From positions 20,172,599 to 20,236,598 of the forward strand of contig OZ012688.1 of assembly GCA_963942565.1 (NCBI GenBank): a DNA stretch of 64,000 nt, given 5' to 3'. Source of the DNA: Maea johnstoni (taxonomy: Eukaryota > Annelida > Polychaeta > Spionida > Magelonidae). The notes beneath the pieces are model-generated. The model had not been told where the DNA came from. It saw only the letters and a program-made list of their open reading frames with translations, and made no database searches. Below are positions 1-8,769 of this stretch, piece after piece (positions within the stretch are counted from its first letter, which is position 1; the number at the start of each line of letters is the position of its first letter). Made by a program: the position numbers and the translations under genes.

Positions 1-117
1 ATAGAGGCGACATTAAAGTTGCATTCCATAATGAACCTTAGTTTATGCTTTATTTCAAAATAAAAACAGGTTGATGAAAATGCTCAAAGGTTTGATGTGT
101 TGCTATGTTGTATGTTT

Positions 118-149
118 CTATGACGTCATAGATGGCGCTCGACCAATCA
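118..149 (+). promoter_or_regulatory. Conserved box 1 in A1: CRE palindrome plus CCAAT
   Basis: CTATGACGTCATAG (118-131) is a perfect 14-bp palindrome centred on TGACGTCA, the consensus CRE/ATF site bound by CREB/ATF-type bZIP dimers. CCAAT follows at 143-147 in the context GACCAATCA, the NF-Y-type box. The 32 bases are identical to 962-993 in A2. Motif identity is seen directly. Binding or promoter activity is inference. Confidence 0.55.
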
Positions 150-246
150 CGTTTAGTCCTTGTCACACCCCTATACCTTGACAACCAGTGAAACGTATTG
201 CATCATTAATTCGGAACTTGTCACAATCCATCGGAAGAATAAGAAC

Positions 247-279
247 TGGAAGCTACTGCACATCTGTAGCACATCTCTG
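247..279 (+). promoter_or_regulatory. Conserved box 2 in A1: doubled GCACATCT
   Basis: These 33 bases are identical to 1091-1123 in A2. Inside is a direct repeat, GCACATCT at 258-265 and 269-276, separated by GTA, giving an 11-bp step of about one helical turn. No specific factor is assigned. Conservation between the diverged modules is the only evidence of function. Confidence 0.4.
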
Positions 280-347
280 CTCAAATCTCTGGGGCTGATT
301 ATATACGGGTCTTTCTTGTAAAACGGTCCCAAACGATATTGTTTAAG

Positions 348-355
348 CCATTGTT
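348..355 (-). promoter_or_regulatory. SOX-like site CCATTGTT (AACAATGG on minus strand)
   Basis: CCATTGTT lies in the 17-bp string TTGTTTAAGCCATTGTT, which is shared with A2 (CCATTGTT at 1193-1200). AACAATGG matches the consensus of SOX-type HMG domains. Copies with TTTAAGTCATTG in A2 (M34, M36, M42, M44, M45, M46, M50) lose the first C. An 8-bp match is weak on its own, and its presence in both modules is mild support. Confidence 0.3.
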
Positions 356-461
356 GATATTTTAGTTCATGTTGCACCATTCCTTTTTAAAGAAAATGTT
401 GCACGTTTAAAGAGTCGACATTCAAGTAACATTTCATAATGTACATTTCATTATGCTTTCT

Positions 462-674
462 TTAACCCTTATGCTGCTGGTGGCTAATTGCACCAATACA
501 AAGTGATGCAAAAACCCGGAAAAATCACTGAAACCCTGGCAAATGGGTACTCATCTGAGAGTACTCAGCGAGAGCTTTCAAATGAATACCAACATGACAG
601 GGTTTAGATGGTTTTCAAAGATTTTTGCATTTTTGTGCATTGGGCAAATGTAACGTCAGCATTGGAAGGGTTAA
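462..674. mobile_element. Fold-back MITE of piggyBac type with TTAA target duplication
   Basis: A 205-bp element (466-670) lies between TTAA at 462-465 and TTAA at 671-674. It starts CCCTTATGCTGCTGG, and its other end read in reverse complement starts CCCTTCCAATGCTGACG. The two arms stay recognisably complementary for about 95 bp (466-560 against 576-670), meeting again at TGCAAAAA, AAACCCTG and GGTA(C/T)TCAT(C/T)TGA, so nearly the whole element is an imperfect palindrome. TTAA duplication with CCC termini is typical of piggyBac-superfamily elements. There is no transposase, so it is non-autonomous. The A2 copy lacks it and gives the empty site. It is present at the same place in every complete monomer, so it was amplified as a passenger of the satellite and is not independently active here. 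Confidence 0.85.
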
Positions 675-700
675 ATAAAGACATGATAATTGAGATGCTC
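675..700 (+). repeat. Satellite module A1, second part (right of MITE)
   Basis: These 26 bases, together with the adjoining TTAA, align to the A2 tail that runs into the next monomer (1311-1338) with 21 of 28 identities, ending in GATGCTC versus AATGCTC. This match across the insertion is what shows that the MITE interrupted A1, rather than A1 and A2 being unrelated here. Confidence 0.8.
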
Positions 701-737
701 CATAAAAAATGACAGATTCCCTATGTTAAAACAGGTT

Positions 738-763
738 AAAGAAAAACATTGGGGTTTTTCTTT
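738..763. repeat. Perfect hairpin in block B (10-bp stem, 6-nt loop)
   Basis: AAAGAAAAAC, loop ATTGGG, GTTTTTCTTT. The structure recurs in most monomers. M14 and M18 carry an A-to-T change in the left arm, and M42 and M44 carry a T-to-G change next to the loop. No function is known. The poly-A/poly-T composition makes a chance inverted repeat possible. Confidence 0.6.
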
Positions 764-881
764 TGCCGTCATGACATAGGTTTAAATGTAATTTACGCAA
801 GACGATGTCTGTGAAACATGTGACACACAACCAACTACGTACCCTGTATGTGGTCGACAATTTGGCACTTTTCCGCTTTTC

Positions 882-895
882 TAGCGCTAGCGCTA
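882..895. repeat. 14-bp palindrome formed by GCGCTA duplication (6-bp length variant)
   Basis: TAGCGCTAGCGCTA is its own reverse complement and arises from two tandem GCGCTA units. Monomers M1, M4, M7, M13, M17, M34, M36, M42, M44, M46 and M50 have two units. The others have one, except M2 and M5, which read CTAGCACTAATTG. This indel separates the 1253/1264 classes from the 1247/1258 classes. Confidence 0.9.
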
Positions 896-929
896 ATTGA
901 AAAAAAGTGTAAAGCAGCGGTTCTGACTC

Positions 930-1338
930 AAAGGTTTGATGTGTTGCTATGCTGTATGTCACTATGACGTCATAGATGGCGCTCGACCAATCACAATCAG
1001 GCGTAGTCACATCCCTATACCTGGACAACCAGGGAAACGTATTTCATCACTAATTCGGAACTTGTAACAATACATCGTTAGAAGATGAAATGGAAGCTAC
1101 TGCACATCTGTAGCACATCTCTGTTCAAATCTTTGGGCTTATAGGCCATACGGGTCTTTCTTCTAATATAGTTCCAAACGACCTTGTTTAAGCCATTGTT
1201 CATATTTCACTTCATGTTGCTCCATTACTTTTGTAAGAAAACGTTGCATAGTTATAGAGGCGACATTAAAGTTGCATTCCATAATGAACCTTAGTTTATG
1301 CTTTATTTCAAAATAAAAACAGGTTGATGAAAATGCTC
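930..1338 (+). repeat. Satellite module A2 (uninterrupted copy)
   Basis: This 409-bp copy of the ancestral unit is collinear with A1 but lacks the MITE and block B. Relative to A1 it has TATAGGCCATACGG where A1 has GATTATATACGG, and CACAATCAGGCGTAG where A1 has CACGTTTAGTCC. It retains the CRE palindrome (962-975), CCAAT (987-991), the doubled GCACATCT (within 1091-1123) and CCATTGTT (1193-1200). It ends where the next A1 begins at 1339. Confidence 0.9.
962..993 (+). promoter_or_regulatory. Conserved box 1 in A2: CRE palindrome plus CCAAT
   Basis: This repeats the A1 box exactly, with TGACGTCA at 965-972 and CCAAT at 987-991, the same 22-bp start-to-start spacing as in A1. I find the A2 CRE core altered in only three monomers: M29 (near 36025, CGACGTCA) and M34 and M36 (near 42310 and 44821, TGACGTCT). 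The last two share a recent duplication. Confidence 0.55.
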
Positions 1339-4300
1339 AAAGGTTTGATGTGTTGCTATGTTGTATGTTTCTATGACGTCATAGATGGCGCTCGACCAAT
1401 CACGTTTAGTCCTTGTCACACCCCTATACCTTGACAACCAGTGAAACGTATTGCATCATTAATTCGGAACTTGTCACAATCCATCGGAAGAATAAGAACT
1501 GGAAGCTACTGCACATCTGTAGCACATCTCTGCTCAAATCTCTGGGGCTGATTATATACGGGTCTTTCTTGTAAAACGGTCCCAAACGATATTGTTTAAG
1601 CCATTGTTGATATTTTAGTTCATGTTGCACCATTCCTTTTTAAAGAAAATGTTGCACGTTTAAAGAGTCGACATTAAAGTTACATTTCATAATGTACATT
1701 TCATTATGCTTTCTTTAACCCTTATGCTGCTGGTGGCTAATTGCACCAATACAAAGTGATGCAAAAAACCTGAAAAATCACTGAAACCCTGGCAAATGGG
1801 TACTCATCTGAGAGTACTCAGCGAGAGCTTTCAAATGAATACCAACATGACAGGGTTTAGATGGTTTTCAAAGATTTTTGCATTTTTGTGCATTAGGCGA
1901 ATGTAACGTCAGCATTGGAAGGGTTAAATAAAGACATGATAATTGAGATGCTCCATAAAAAATGACAGTTTCCCTATGTTAAAACAGGTTAAAGAAAAAC
2001 ATTGGGGTTTTTCTTTTGCCGTCATGACATAGGTTTAAATGTAATTTACGCATGACGATGTCTGTGAAACATGTGACACACAACCAACTGCGTACCCTGT
2101 ATGTGGTCGACAATTTGGCACTTTTCCGCTTTTCTAGCACTAATTGAAAAAAAGTGTAAAGCAGCGGTTCTGACTCAAAGGTTTGATGTGTTGCTATGCT
2201 GTATGTCACTATGACGTCATAGATGGCGCTCGACCAATCACAATCAGGCGTAGTCACATCCCTATACCTGGACAACCAGGGAAACGTATTTCATCACTAA
2301 TTCGGAACTTGTAACAATACATCGTAAGAAGATGAAATGGAAGCTACTGCACATCTGTAGCACATCTCTGTTCAAATCTTCGGGCTTATAGGCCATACGG
2401 GTCTTTCTTCTAATATAGTTCCAAACGACCTTGTTTAAGCCATTGTTCATATTTCACTTCATGTTGCTCCATTACTTTTGTAAGAAAACGTTGCATAGTT
2501 ATAGAGGCGACATTAAAGTTGCATTCCATAATGAACCTTAGTTTATGCTTTATTTCAAAATAAAAACAGGTTGATGAAAATGCTCAAAGGTTTGATGTGT
2601 TGCTATGTTGTATGTTTCTATGACGTCATAGATGGCGCTCGACCAATCATGTTTAGTCCTTGTCACACCCCTATACCTTGACAACCAGTGAAACGTATTG
2701 CATCATTAATTCGGAACTTGTCACAATCCATCGGAAGAATAAGAACTGGAAGCTACTGCACATCTGTAGCACATCTCTGCTCAAATCTCTGGGGCTGATT
2801 ATATACGGATTATATAAGGGTCTTTCTTGTAAAACGGTCCCAAACGATATTGTTTAAGCCATTGTTGATATTTTAGTTCATGTTGCACCATTCCTTTTTA
2901 AAGAAAATGTTGCACGTTTAAAGAGTCGACATTAAAGTTACATTTCATAATGTACATTTCATTATGCTTTCTTTAACCCTTATGCTGCTGGTGGCTAATT
3001 GCACCAATACAAAGTGATGCAAAAAACCTGAAAAATCACTGAAACCCTGGCAAATGGGTACTCATCTGAGAGTACTCAGCGAGAGCTTTCAAATGAATAC
3101 CAACATGACAGGGTTTAGATGGTTTTCAAAGATTTTTGCATTTTTGTGCATTGGGCGAATGTAACGTCAGCATTGGAAGGGTTAAATAAAGACATGATAA
3201 TTGAGATGCTCCATAAAAAATGACAGATTCCCTATGTTAAAACAGGTTAAAGAAAAACATTGGGGTTTTTCTTTTGCCGTCATGACATAGGTTTAAATGT
3301 AATTTACGCAAGACGATGTCTGTGAAACATGTGACACACAACCAACTACGTACCCTGTATGTGGTCGACAATTTGGCACTTTTCCGCTTTTCTAGCGCTA
3401 ATTGAAAAAAAGTGTAAAGCAGCGGTTCTGACTCAAAGGTTTGATGTGTTGCTATGCTGTATGTCACTATGACGTCATAGATGGCGCTCGACCAATCACA
3501 ATCAGGCGTAGTCACATCCCTATACCTGGACAACCAGGGAAACGTATTTCATCACTAATTCGGAACTTGTAACAATACATCGTAAGAAGATGAAATGGAA
3601 GCTACTGCACATCTGTAGCACATCTCTGTTCAGATCTTTGGGCTTATAGGCCATACGGGTCTTTCTTCTAATATAGTTCCAAACGACCTTGTTTAAGCCA
3701 TTGTTCATATTTCACTTCATGTTGCTCCATTACTTTTGTAAGAAAACGTTGCATAGTTATAGAGGCGACATTAAAGTTGCATTCCATAATGAACCTTAGT
3801 TTATGCTTTATTTCAAAATAAAAACAGGTTGATGAAAATGCTCAAAGGTTTGATGTGTTGCTATGTTGTATGTTTCTATGACGTCATAGATGGCGCTCGA
3901 CCAATCACGTTTAGTCCTTGTCACACCCCTATACCTTGACAACCAGTGAAACGTATTACATCATTAATTCGGAACTTGTCACAATCCATCGGAAGAATAA
4001 GAACTGGAAGCTACTGCACATCTGTAGCACATCTCTGCTCAAATCTCTGGGGCTGATTATATACGGGTCTTTCTTGTAAAACGGTCCCAAACGATATTGT
4101 TTAAGCCATTGTTGATATTTTAGTTCATGTTGCACCATTCCTTTTTAAAGAAAATGTTGCACGTTTAAAGAGTCGACATTCAAGTAAAATTTCATAATGT
4201 ACATTTCATTATGCTTTCTTTAACCGTTATGCTGCTGGTGGCTAATTGCACCAATACAAAGTGATGCAAAAACCCGGAAAAATCACTGAAACCCTGGCAA

Positions 4301-5011
4301 ATGGGTACTCATCTGAGAGTACTCAGCGAGAGCTTTCAAATGAATACCAACATGACAGGGTTTAGATGGTTTTCAAAGATTTTTGCATTTTTGTGCATTG
4401 GGCAAATGTAACGTCAGCATTGGAAGGGTTAAATAAAGACATGATAATTGAGATGCTCCATAAAAAATGACAGATTCCCTATGTTAAAACAGGTTAAAGA
4501 AAAACATTGGGGTTTTTCTTTTGCCGTCATGACATAGGTTTAAATGTAATTTACGCAAGACGATGTCTGTGAAACATGTGACACACAACCAACTACGTAC
4601 CCTGTATGTGGTCGACAATTTGGCACTTTTCCGCTTTTCTAGCGCTAGCGCTAATTGAAAAAAAGTGTAAAGCAGCGGTTCTGACTCAAAGGTTTGATGT
4701 GTTGCTATGCTGTATGTCACTATGACGTCATAGATGGCGCTCGACCAATCACAATCAGGCGTAGTCACATCCCTATACCTGGACAACCAGGGAAACGTAT
4801 TTCATCACTAATTCGGAACTTGTGACAATACATCGTAAGAAGATGAAATGGAAGCTACTGCACATCTGTAGCACATCTCTGTTCAAATCTTTGGGCTTAT
4901 AGGCCATACGGGTCTTTCTTCTAATATAGTTCCAAACGACCTTGTTTAAGCCATTGTTCATATTTCACTTCATGTTGCTCCATTACTTTTGTAAGAAAAC
5001 GTTGCATAGTT
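1254..5011. repeat. Higher-order block, 3-mer copy 1 (M2-M4, 3758 bp)
   Basis: Monomers of 1247, 1258 and 1253 bp. Markers are CTAGCACTAATTG and GACAGTTTCC in M2, GTTCAGATCTTTGGG in M3, and GTATTACATC, CAAGTAAAATTTC and TTAACCGTTATG in M4. All reappear in order 3758 bp later. Confidence 0.9.
2798..2819. repeat. 11-bp tandem duplication defining the 1258/1264-bp classes
   Basis: In M3, ATTATATACGG (2798-2808) is followed by ATTATATAAGG (2809-2819); shorter monomers have a single unit. M3, M6, M9 and M11 carry the AAGG form of the repeat. Later copies such as M15, M19 and M20 carry ACGG. M28, M30, M36, M38 and M40 read ACTATATACGG in the second unit. The indel is a clean lineage marker and changes the reading frame across it, which argues against coding. 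Confidence 0.9.
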
Positions 5012-8000
5012 ATAGAGGCGACATTAAAGTTGCATTCCATAATGAACCTTAGTTTATGCTTTATTTCAAAATAAAAACAGGTTGATGAAAATGCTCAAAG
5101 GTTTGATGTGTTGCTATGTTGTATGTTTCTATGACGTCATAGATGGCGCTCGACCAATCATGTTTAGTCCTTGTCACACCCCTATACCTTGACAACCAGT
5201 GAAACGTATTGCATCATTAATTCGGAACTTGTCACAATCCATCGGAAGAATAAGAACTGGAAGCTACTGCACATCTGTAGCACATCTCTGCTCAAATCTC
5301 TGGGGCTGATTATATACGGGTCTTTCTTGTAAAACGGTCCCAAACGATATTGTTTAAGCCATTGTTGATATTTTAGTTCATGTTGCACCATTCCTTTTTA
5401 AAGAAAATGTTGCACGTTTAAAGAGTCGACATTAAAGTTACATTTCATAATGTACATTTCATTATGCTTTCTTTAACCCTTATGCTGCTGGTGGCTAATT
5501 GCACCAATACAAAGTGATGCAAAAAACCTGAAAAATCACTGAAACCCTGGCAAATGGGTACTCATCTGAGAGTACTCAGCGAGAGCTTTCAAATGAATAC
5601 CAACATGACAGGGTTTAGATGGTTTTCAAAGATTTTTGCATTTTTGTGCATTAGGCGAATGTAACGTCAGCATTGGAAGGGTTAAATAAAGACATGATAA
5701 TTGAGATGCTCCATAAAAAATGACAGTTTCCCTATGTTAAAACAGGTTAAAGAAAAACATTGGGGTTTTTCTTTTGCCGTCATGACATAGGTTTAAATGT
5801 AATTTACGCATGACGATGTCTGTGAAACATGTGACACACAACCAACTGCGTACCCTGTATGTGGTCGACAATTTGGCACTTTTCCGCTTTTCTAGCACTA
5901 ATTGAAAAAAAGTGTAAAGCAGCGGTTCTGACTCAAAGGTTTGATGTGTTGCTATGCTGTATGTCACTATGACGTCATAGATGGCGCTCGACCAATCACA
6001 ATCAGGCGTAGTCACATCCCTATACCTGGACAACCAGGGAAACGTATTTCATCACTAATTCGGAACTTGTAACAATACATCGTAAGAAGATGAAATGGAA
6101 GCTACTGCACATCTGTAGCACATCTCTGTTCAAATCTTCGGGCTTATAGGCCATACGGGTCTTTCTTCTAATATAGTTCCAAACGACCTTGTTTAAGCCA
6201 TTGTTCATATTTCACTTCATGTTGCTCCATTACTTTTGTAAGAAAACGTTGCATAGTTATAGAGGCGACATTAAAGTTGCATTCCATAATGAACCTTAGT
6301 TTATGCTTTATTTCAAAATAAAAACAGGTTGATGAAAATGCTCAAAGGTTTGATGTGTTGCTATGTTGTATGTTTCTATGACGTCATAGATGGCGCTCGA
6401 CCAATCATGTTTAGTCCTTGTCACACCCCTATACCTTGACAACCAGTGAAACGTATTGCATCATTAATTCGGAACTTGTCACAATCCATCGGAAGAATAA
6501 GAACTGGAAGCTACTGCACATCTGTAGCACATCTCTGCTCAAATCTCTGGGGCTGATTATATACGGATTATATAAGGGTCTTTCTTGTAAAACGGTCCCA
6601 AACGATATTGTTTAAGCCATTGTTGATATTTTAGTTCATGTTGCACCATTCCTTTTTAAAGAAAATGTTGCACGTTTAAAGAGTCGACATTAAAGTTACA
6701 TTTCATAATGTACATTTCATTATGCTTTCTTTAACCCTTATGCTGCTGGTGGCTAATTGCACCAATACAAAGTGATGCAAAAAACCTGAAAAATCACTGA
6801 AACCCTGGCAAATGGGTACTCATCTGAGAGTACTCAGCGAGAGCTTTCAAATGAATACCAACATGACAGGGTTTAGATGGTTTTCAAAGATTTTTGCATT
6901 TTTGTGCATTGGGCGAATGTAACGTCAGCATTGGAAGGGTTAAATAAAGACATGATAATTGAGATGCTCCATAAAAAATGACAGATTCCCTATGTTAAAA
7001 CAGGTTAAAGAAAAACATTGGGGTTTTTCTTTTGCCGTCATGACATAGGTTTAAATGTAATTTACGCAAGACGATGTCTGTGAAACATGTGACACACAAC
7101 CAACTACGTACCCTGTATGTGGTCGACAATTTGGCACTTTTCCGCTTTTCTAGCGCTAATTGAAAAAAAGTGTAAAGCAGCGGTTCTGACTCAAAGGTTT
7201 GATGTGTTGCTATGCTGTATGTCACTATGACGTCATAGATGGCGCTCGACCAATCACAATCAGGCGTAGTCACATCCCTATACCTGGACAACCAGGGAAA
7301 CGTATTTCATCACTAATTCGGAACTTGTAACAATACATCGTAAGAAGATGAAATGGAAGCTACTGCACATCTGTAGCACATCTCTGTTCAGATCTTTGGG
7401 CTTATAGGCCATACGGGTCTTTCTTCTAATATAGTTCCAAACGACCTTGTTTAAGCCATTGTTCATATTTCACTTCATGTTGCTCCATTACTTTTGTAAG
7501 AAAACGTTGCATAGTTATAGAGGCGACATTAAAGTTGCATTCCATAATGAACCTTAGTTTATGCTTTATTTCAAAATAAAAACAGGTTGATGAAAATGCT
7601 CAAAGGTTTGATGTGTTGCTATGTTGTATGTTTCTATGACGTCATAGATGGCGCTCGACCAATCACGTTTAGTCCTTGTCACACCCCTATACCTTGACAA
7701 CCAGTGAAACGTATTACATCATTAATTCGGAACTTGTCACAATCCATCGGAAGAATAAGAACTGGAAGCTACTGCACATCTGTAGCACATCTCTGCTCAA
7801 ATCTCTGGGGCTGATTATATACGGGTCTTTCTTGTAAAACGGTCCCAAACGATATTGTTTAAGCCATTGTTGATATTTTAGTTCATGTTGCACCATTCCT
7901 TTTTAAAGAAAATGTTGCACGTTTAAAGAGTCGACATTCAAGTAAAATTTCATAATGTACATTTCATTATGCTTTCTTTAACCGTTATGCTGCTGGTGGC

Positions 8001-8769
8001 TAATTGCACCAATACAAAGTGATGCAAAAACCCGGAAAAATCACTGAAACCCTGGCAAATGGGTACTCATCTGAGAGTACTCAGCGAGAGCTTTCAAATG
8101 AATACCAACATGACAGGGTTTAGATGGTTTTCAAAGATTTTTGCATTTTTGTGCATTGGGCAAATGTAACGTCAGCATTGGAAGGGTTAAATAAAGACAT
8201 GATAATTGAGATGCTCCATAAAAAATGACAGATTCCCTATGTTAAAACAGGTTAAAGAAAAACATTGGGGTTTTTCTTTTGCCGTCATGACATAGGTTTA
8301 AATGTAATTTACGCAAGACGATGTCTGTGAAACATGTGACACACAACCAACTACGTACCCTGTATGTGGTCGACAATTTGGCACTTTTCCGCTTTTCTAG
8401 CGCTAGCGCTAATTGAAAAAAAGTGTAAAGCAGCGGTTCTGACTCAAAGGTTTGATGTGTTGCTATGCTGTATGTCACTATGACGTCATAGATGGCGCTC
8501 GACCAATCACAATCAGGCGTAGTCACATCCCTATACCTGGACAACCAGGGAAACGTATTTCATCACTAATTCGGAACTTGTGACAATACATCGTAAGAAG
8601 ATGAAATGGAAGCTACTGCACATCTGTAGCACATCTCTGTTCAAATCTTTGGGCTTATAGGCCATACGGGTCTTTCTTCTAATATAGTTCCAAACGACCT
8701 TGTTTAAGCCATTGTTCATATTTCACTTCATGTTGCTCCATTACTTTTGTAAGAAAACGTTGCATAGTT
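5012..8769. repeat. Higher-order block, 3-mer copy 2 (M5-M7, 3758 bp)
   Basis: It repeats the M2-M4 markers in the same order with almost no differences. One seen is CATGTTTAG in M5 where M2 has CACGTTTAG. The near-identity implies a very recent duplication by unequal exchange or, less likely, an assembly duplication. Confidence 0.9.

Larger units (their letters stand above)
86..465 (+). repeat. Satellite module A1, first part
   Basis: This is one of two diverged direct copies of an ancestral unit of about 407 bp. It begins AAAGGTTTGATGTGTTGC and is collinear with 930-1338 (module A2), at about 80% identity by eye with a few short indels. It is split by the MITE at a TTAA, and its remainder is 675-700. 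Host length without the insert is 406 bp, against 409 bp for A2. Orientation is relative to A2 only. No gene is recognised in it. Confidence 0.9.
701..929. repeat. Unclassified insert block B between modules A1 and A2
   Basis: This 229-bp block (223 bp in copies with a single GCGCTA) has no counterpart at the A2-to-A1 junction, where GCTC is followed directly by AAAGGTTTGATG. Here GCTC is followed by CATAAAAAATGACAG, and the module restarts only after GGTTCTGACTC. CTC occurs at both edges (698-700 and 927-929), which could be a 3-bp target duplication or chance. I see no convincing terminal inverted repeat, A-rich tail, tRNA-like promoter box or coding potential. It contains a 10-bp-stem hairpin (738-763) and a 14-bp palindrome (882-895). 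It may be an old insertion or sequence that A2 lost. Confidence 0.7.
1..1253. repeat. Reference satellite monomer M1 (1253-bp class)
   Basis: M1 shows the full plan, read left to right: 1-85, tail of an A2 module; 86-465, module A1; 466-670, TTAA-flanked MITE; 675-700, rest of A1; 701-929, block B; 930-1253, start of the next A2, which runs on to 1338 in M2. M1 carries the 6-bp GCGCTA duplication but not the 11-bp one. It shares the string TTCAAGTAACATTTC with M13 and M17, so these three form a subclass. It also has a private base in A2 (CATCGTTAGAAG, where the other copies read CATCGTAAGAAG). Confidence 0.95.

Noticed and set aside
171-380. Paralogous minus-strand frames of 69 codons (A1) and 62 codons (A2) sharing RDVLQMCSSF and IVTSSEL
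   Set aside because: The similarity follows from A1/A2 DNA homology. Amino-acid identity is no higher than DNA identity, the N-terminal parts are in different frames, and the 11-bp duplication disrupts the A1 frame in many monomers. This does not indicate protein-level selection.
701-929. Helitron-like ends (TC at left, CTGA at right) for block B
   Set aside because: Insertion is not between A and T, and no hairpin sits just before the right end. The two-to-four-base matches are expected by chance.
918-930. RNA polymerase III B-box (GGTTCTGACTC) suggesting a SINE
   Set aside because: It matches only the first five bases well, no A box lies at the right distance upstream, and there is no tail or target duplication typical of a SINE.
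726-1028. Minus-strand open frame of 98-100 codons recurring in most monomers
   Set aside because: It crosses the junction of block B and module A2, has no recognisable domain, changes length with the GCGCTA indel, and is shortened or lost in several copies (for example M34-M37, M46) without other change. It looks like a chance frame multiplied by the satellite.
2660-2857. Plus-strand 65-codon frame in 11-bp-duplication monomers
   Set aside because: It exists only where CATGTTTAG and the 11-bp duplication keep it open, overlaps the minus-strand frame, and has no recognisable domain.
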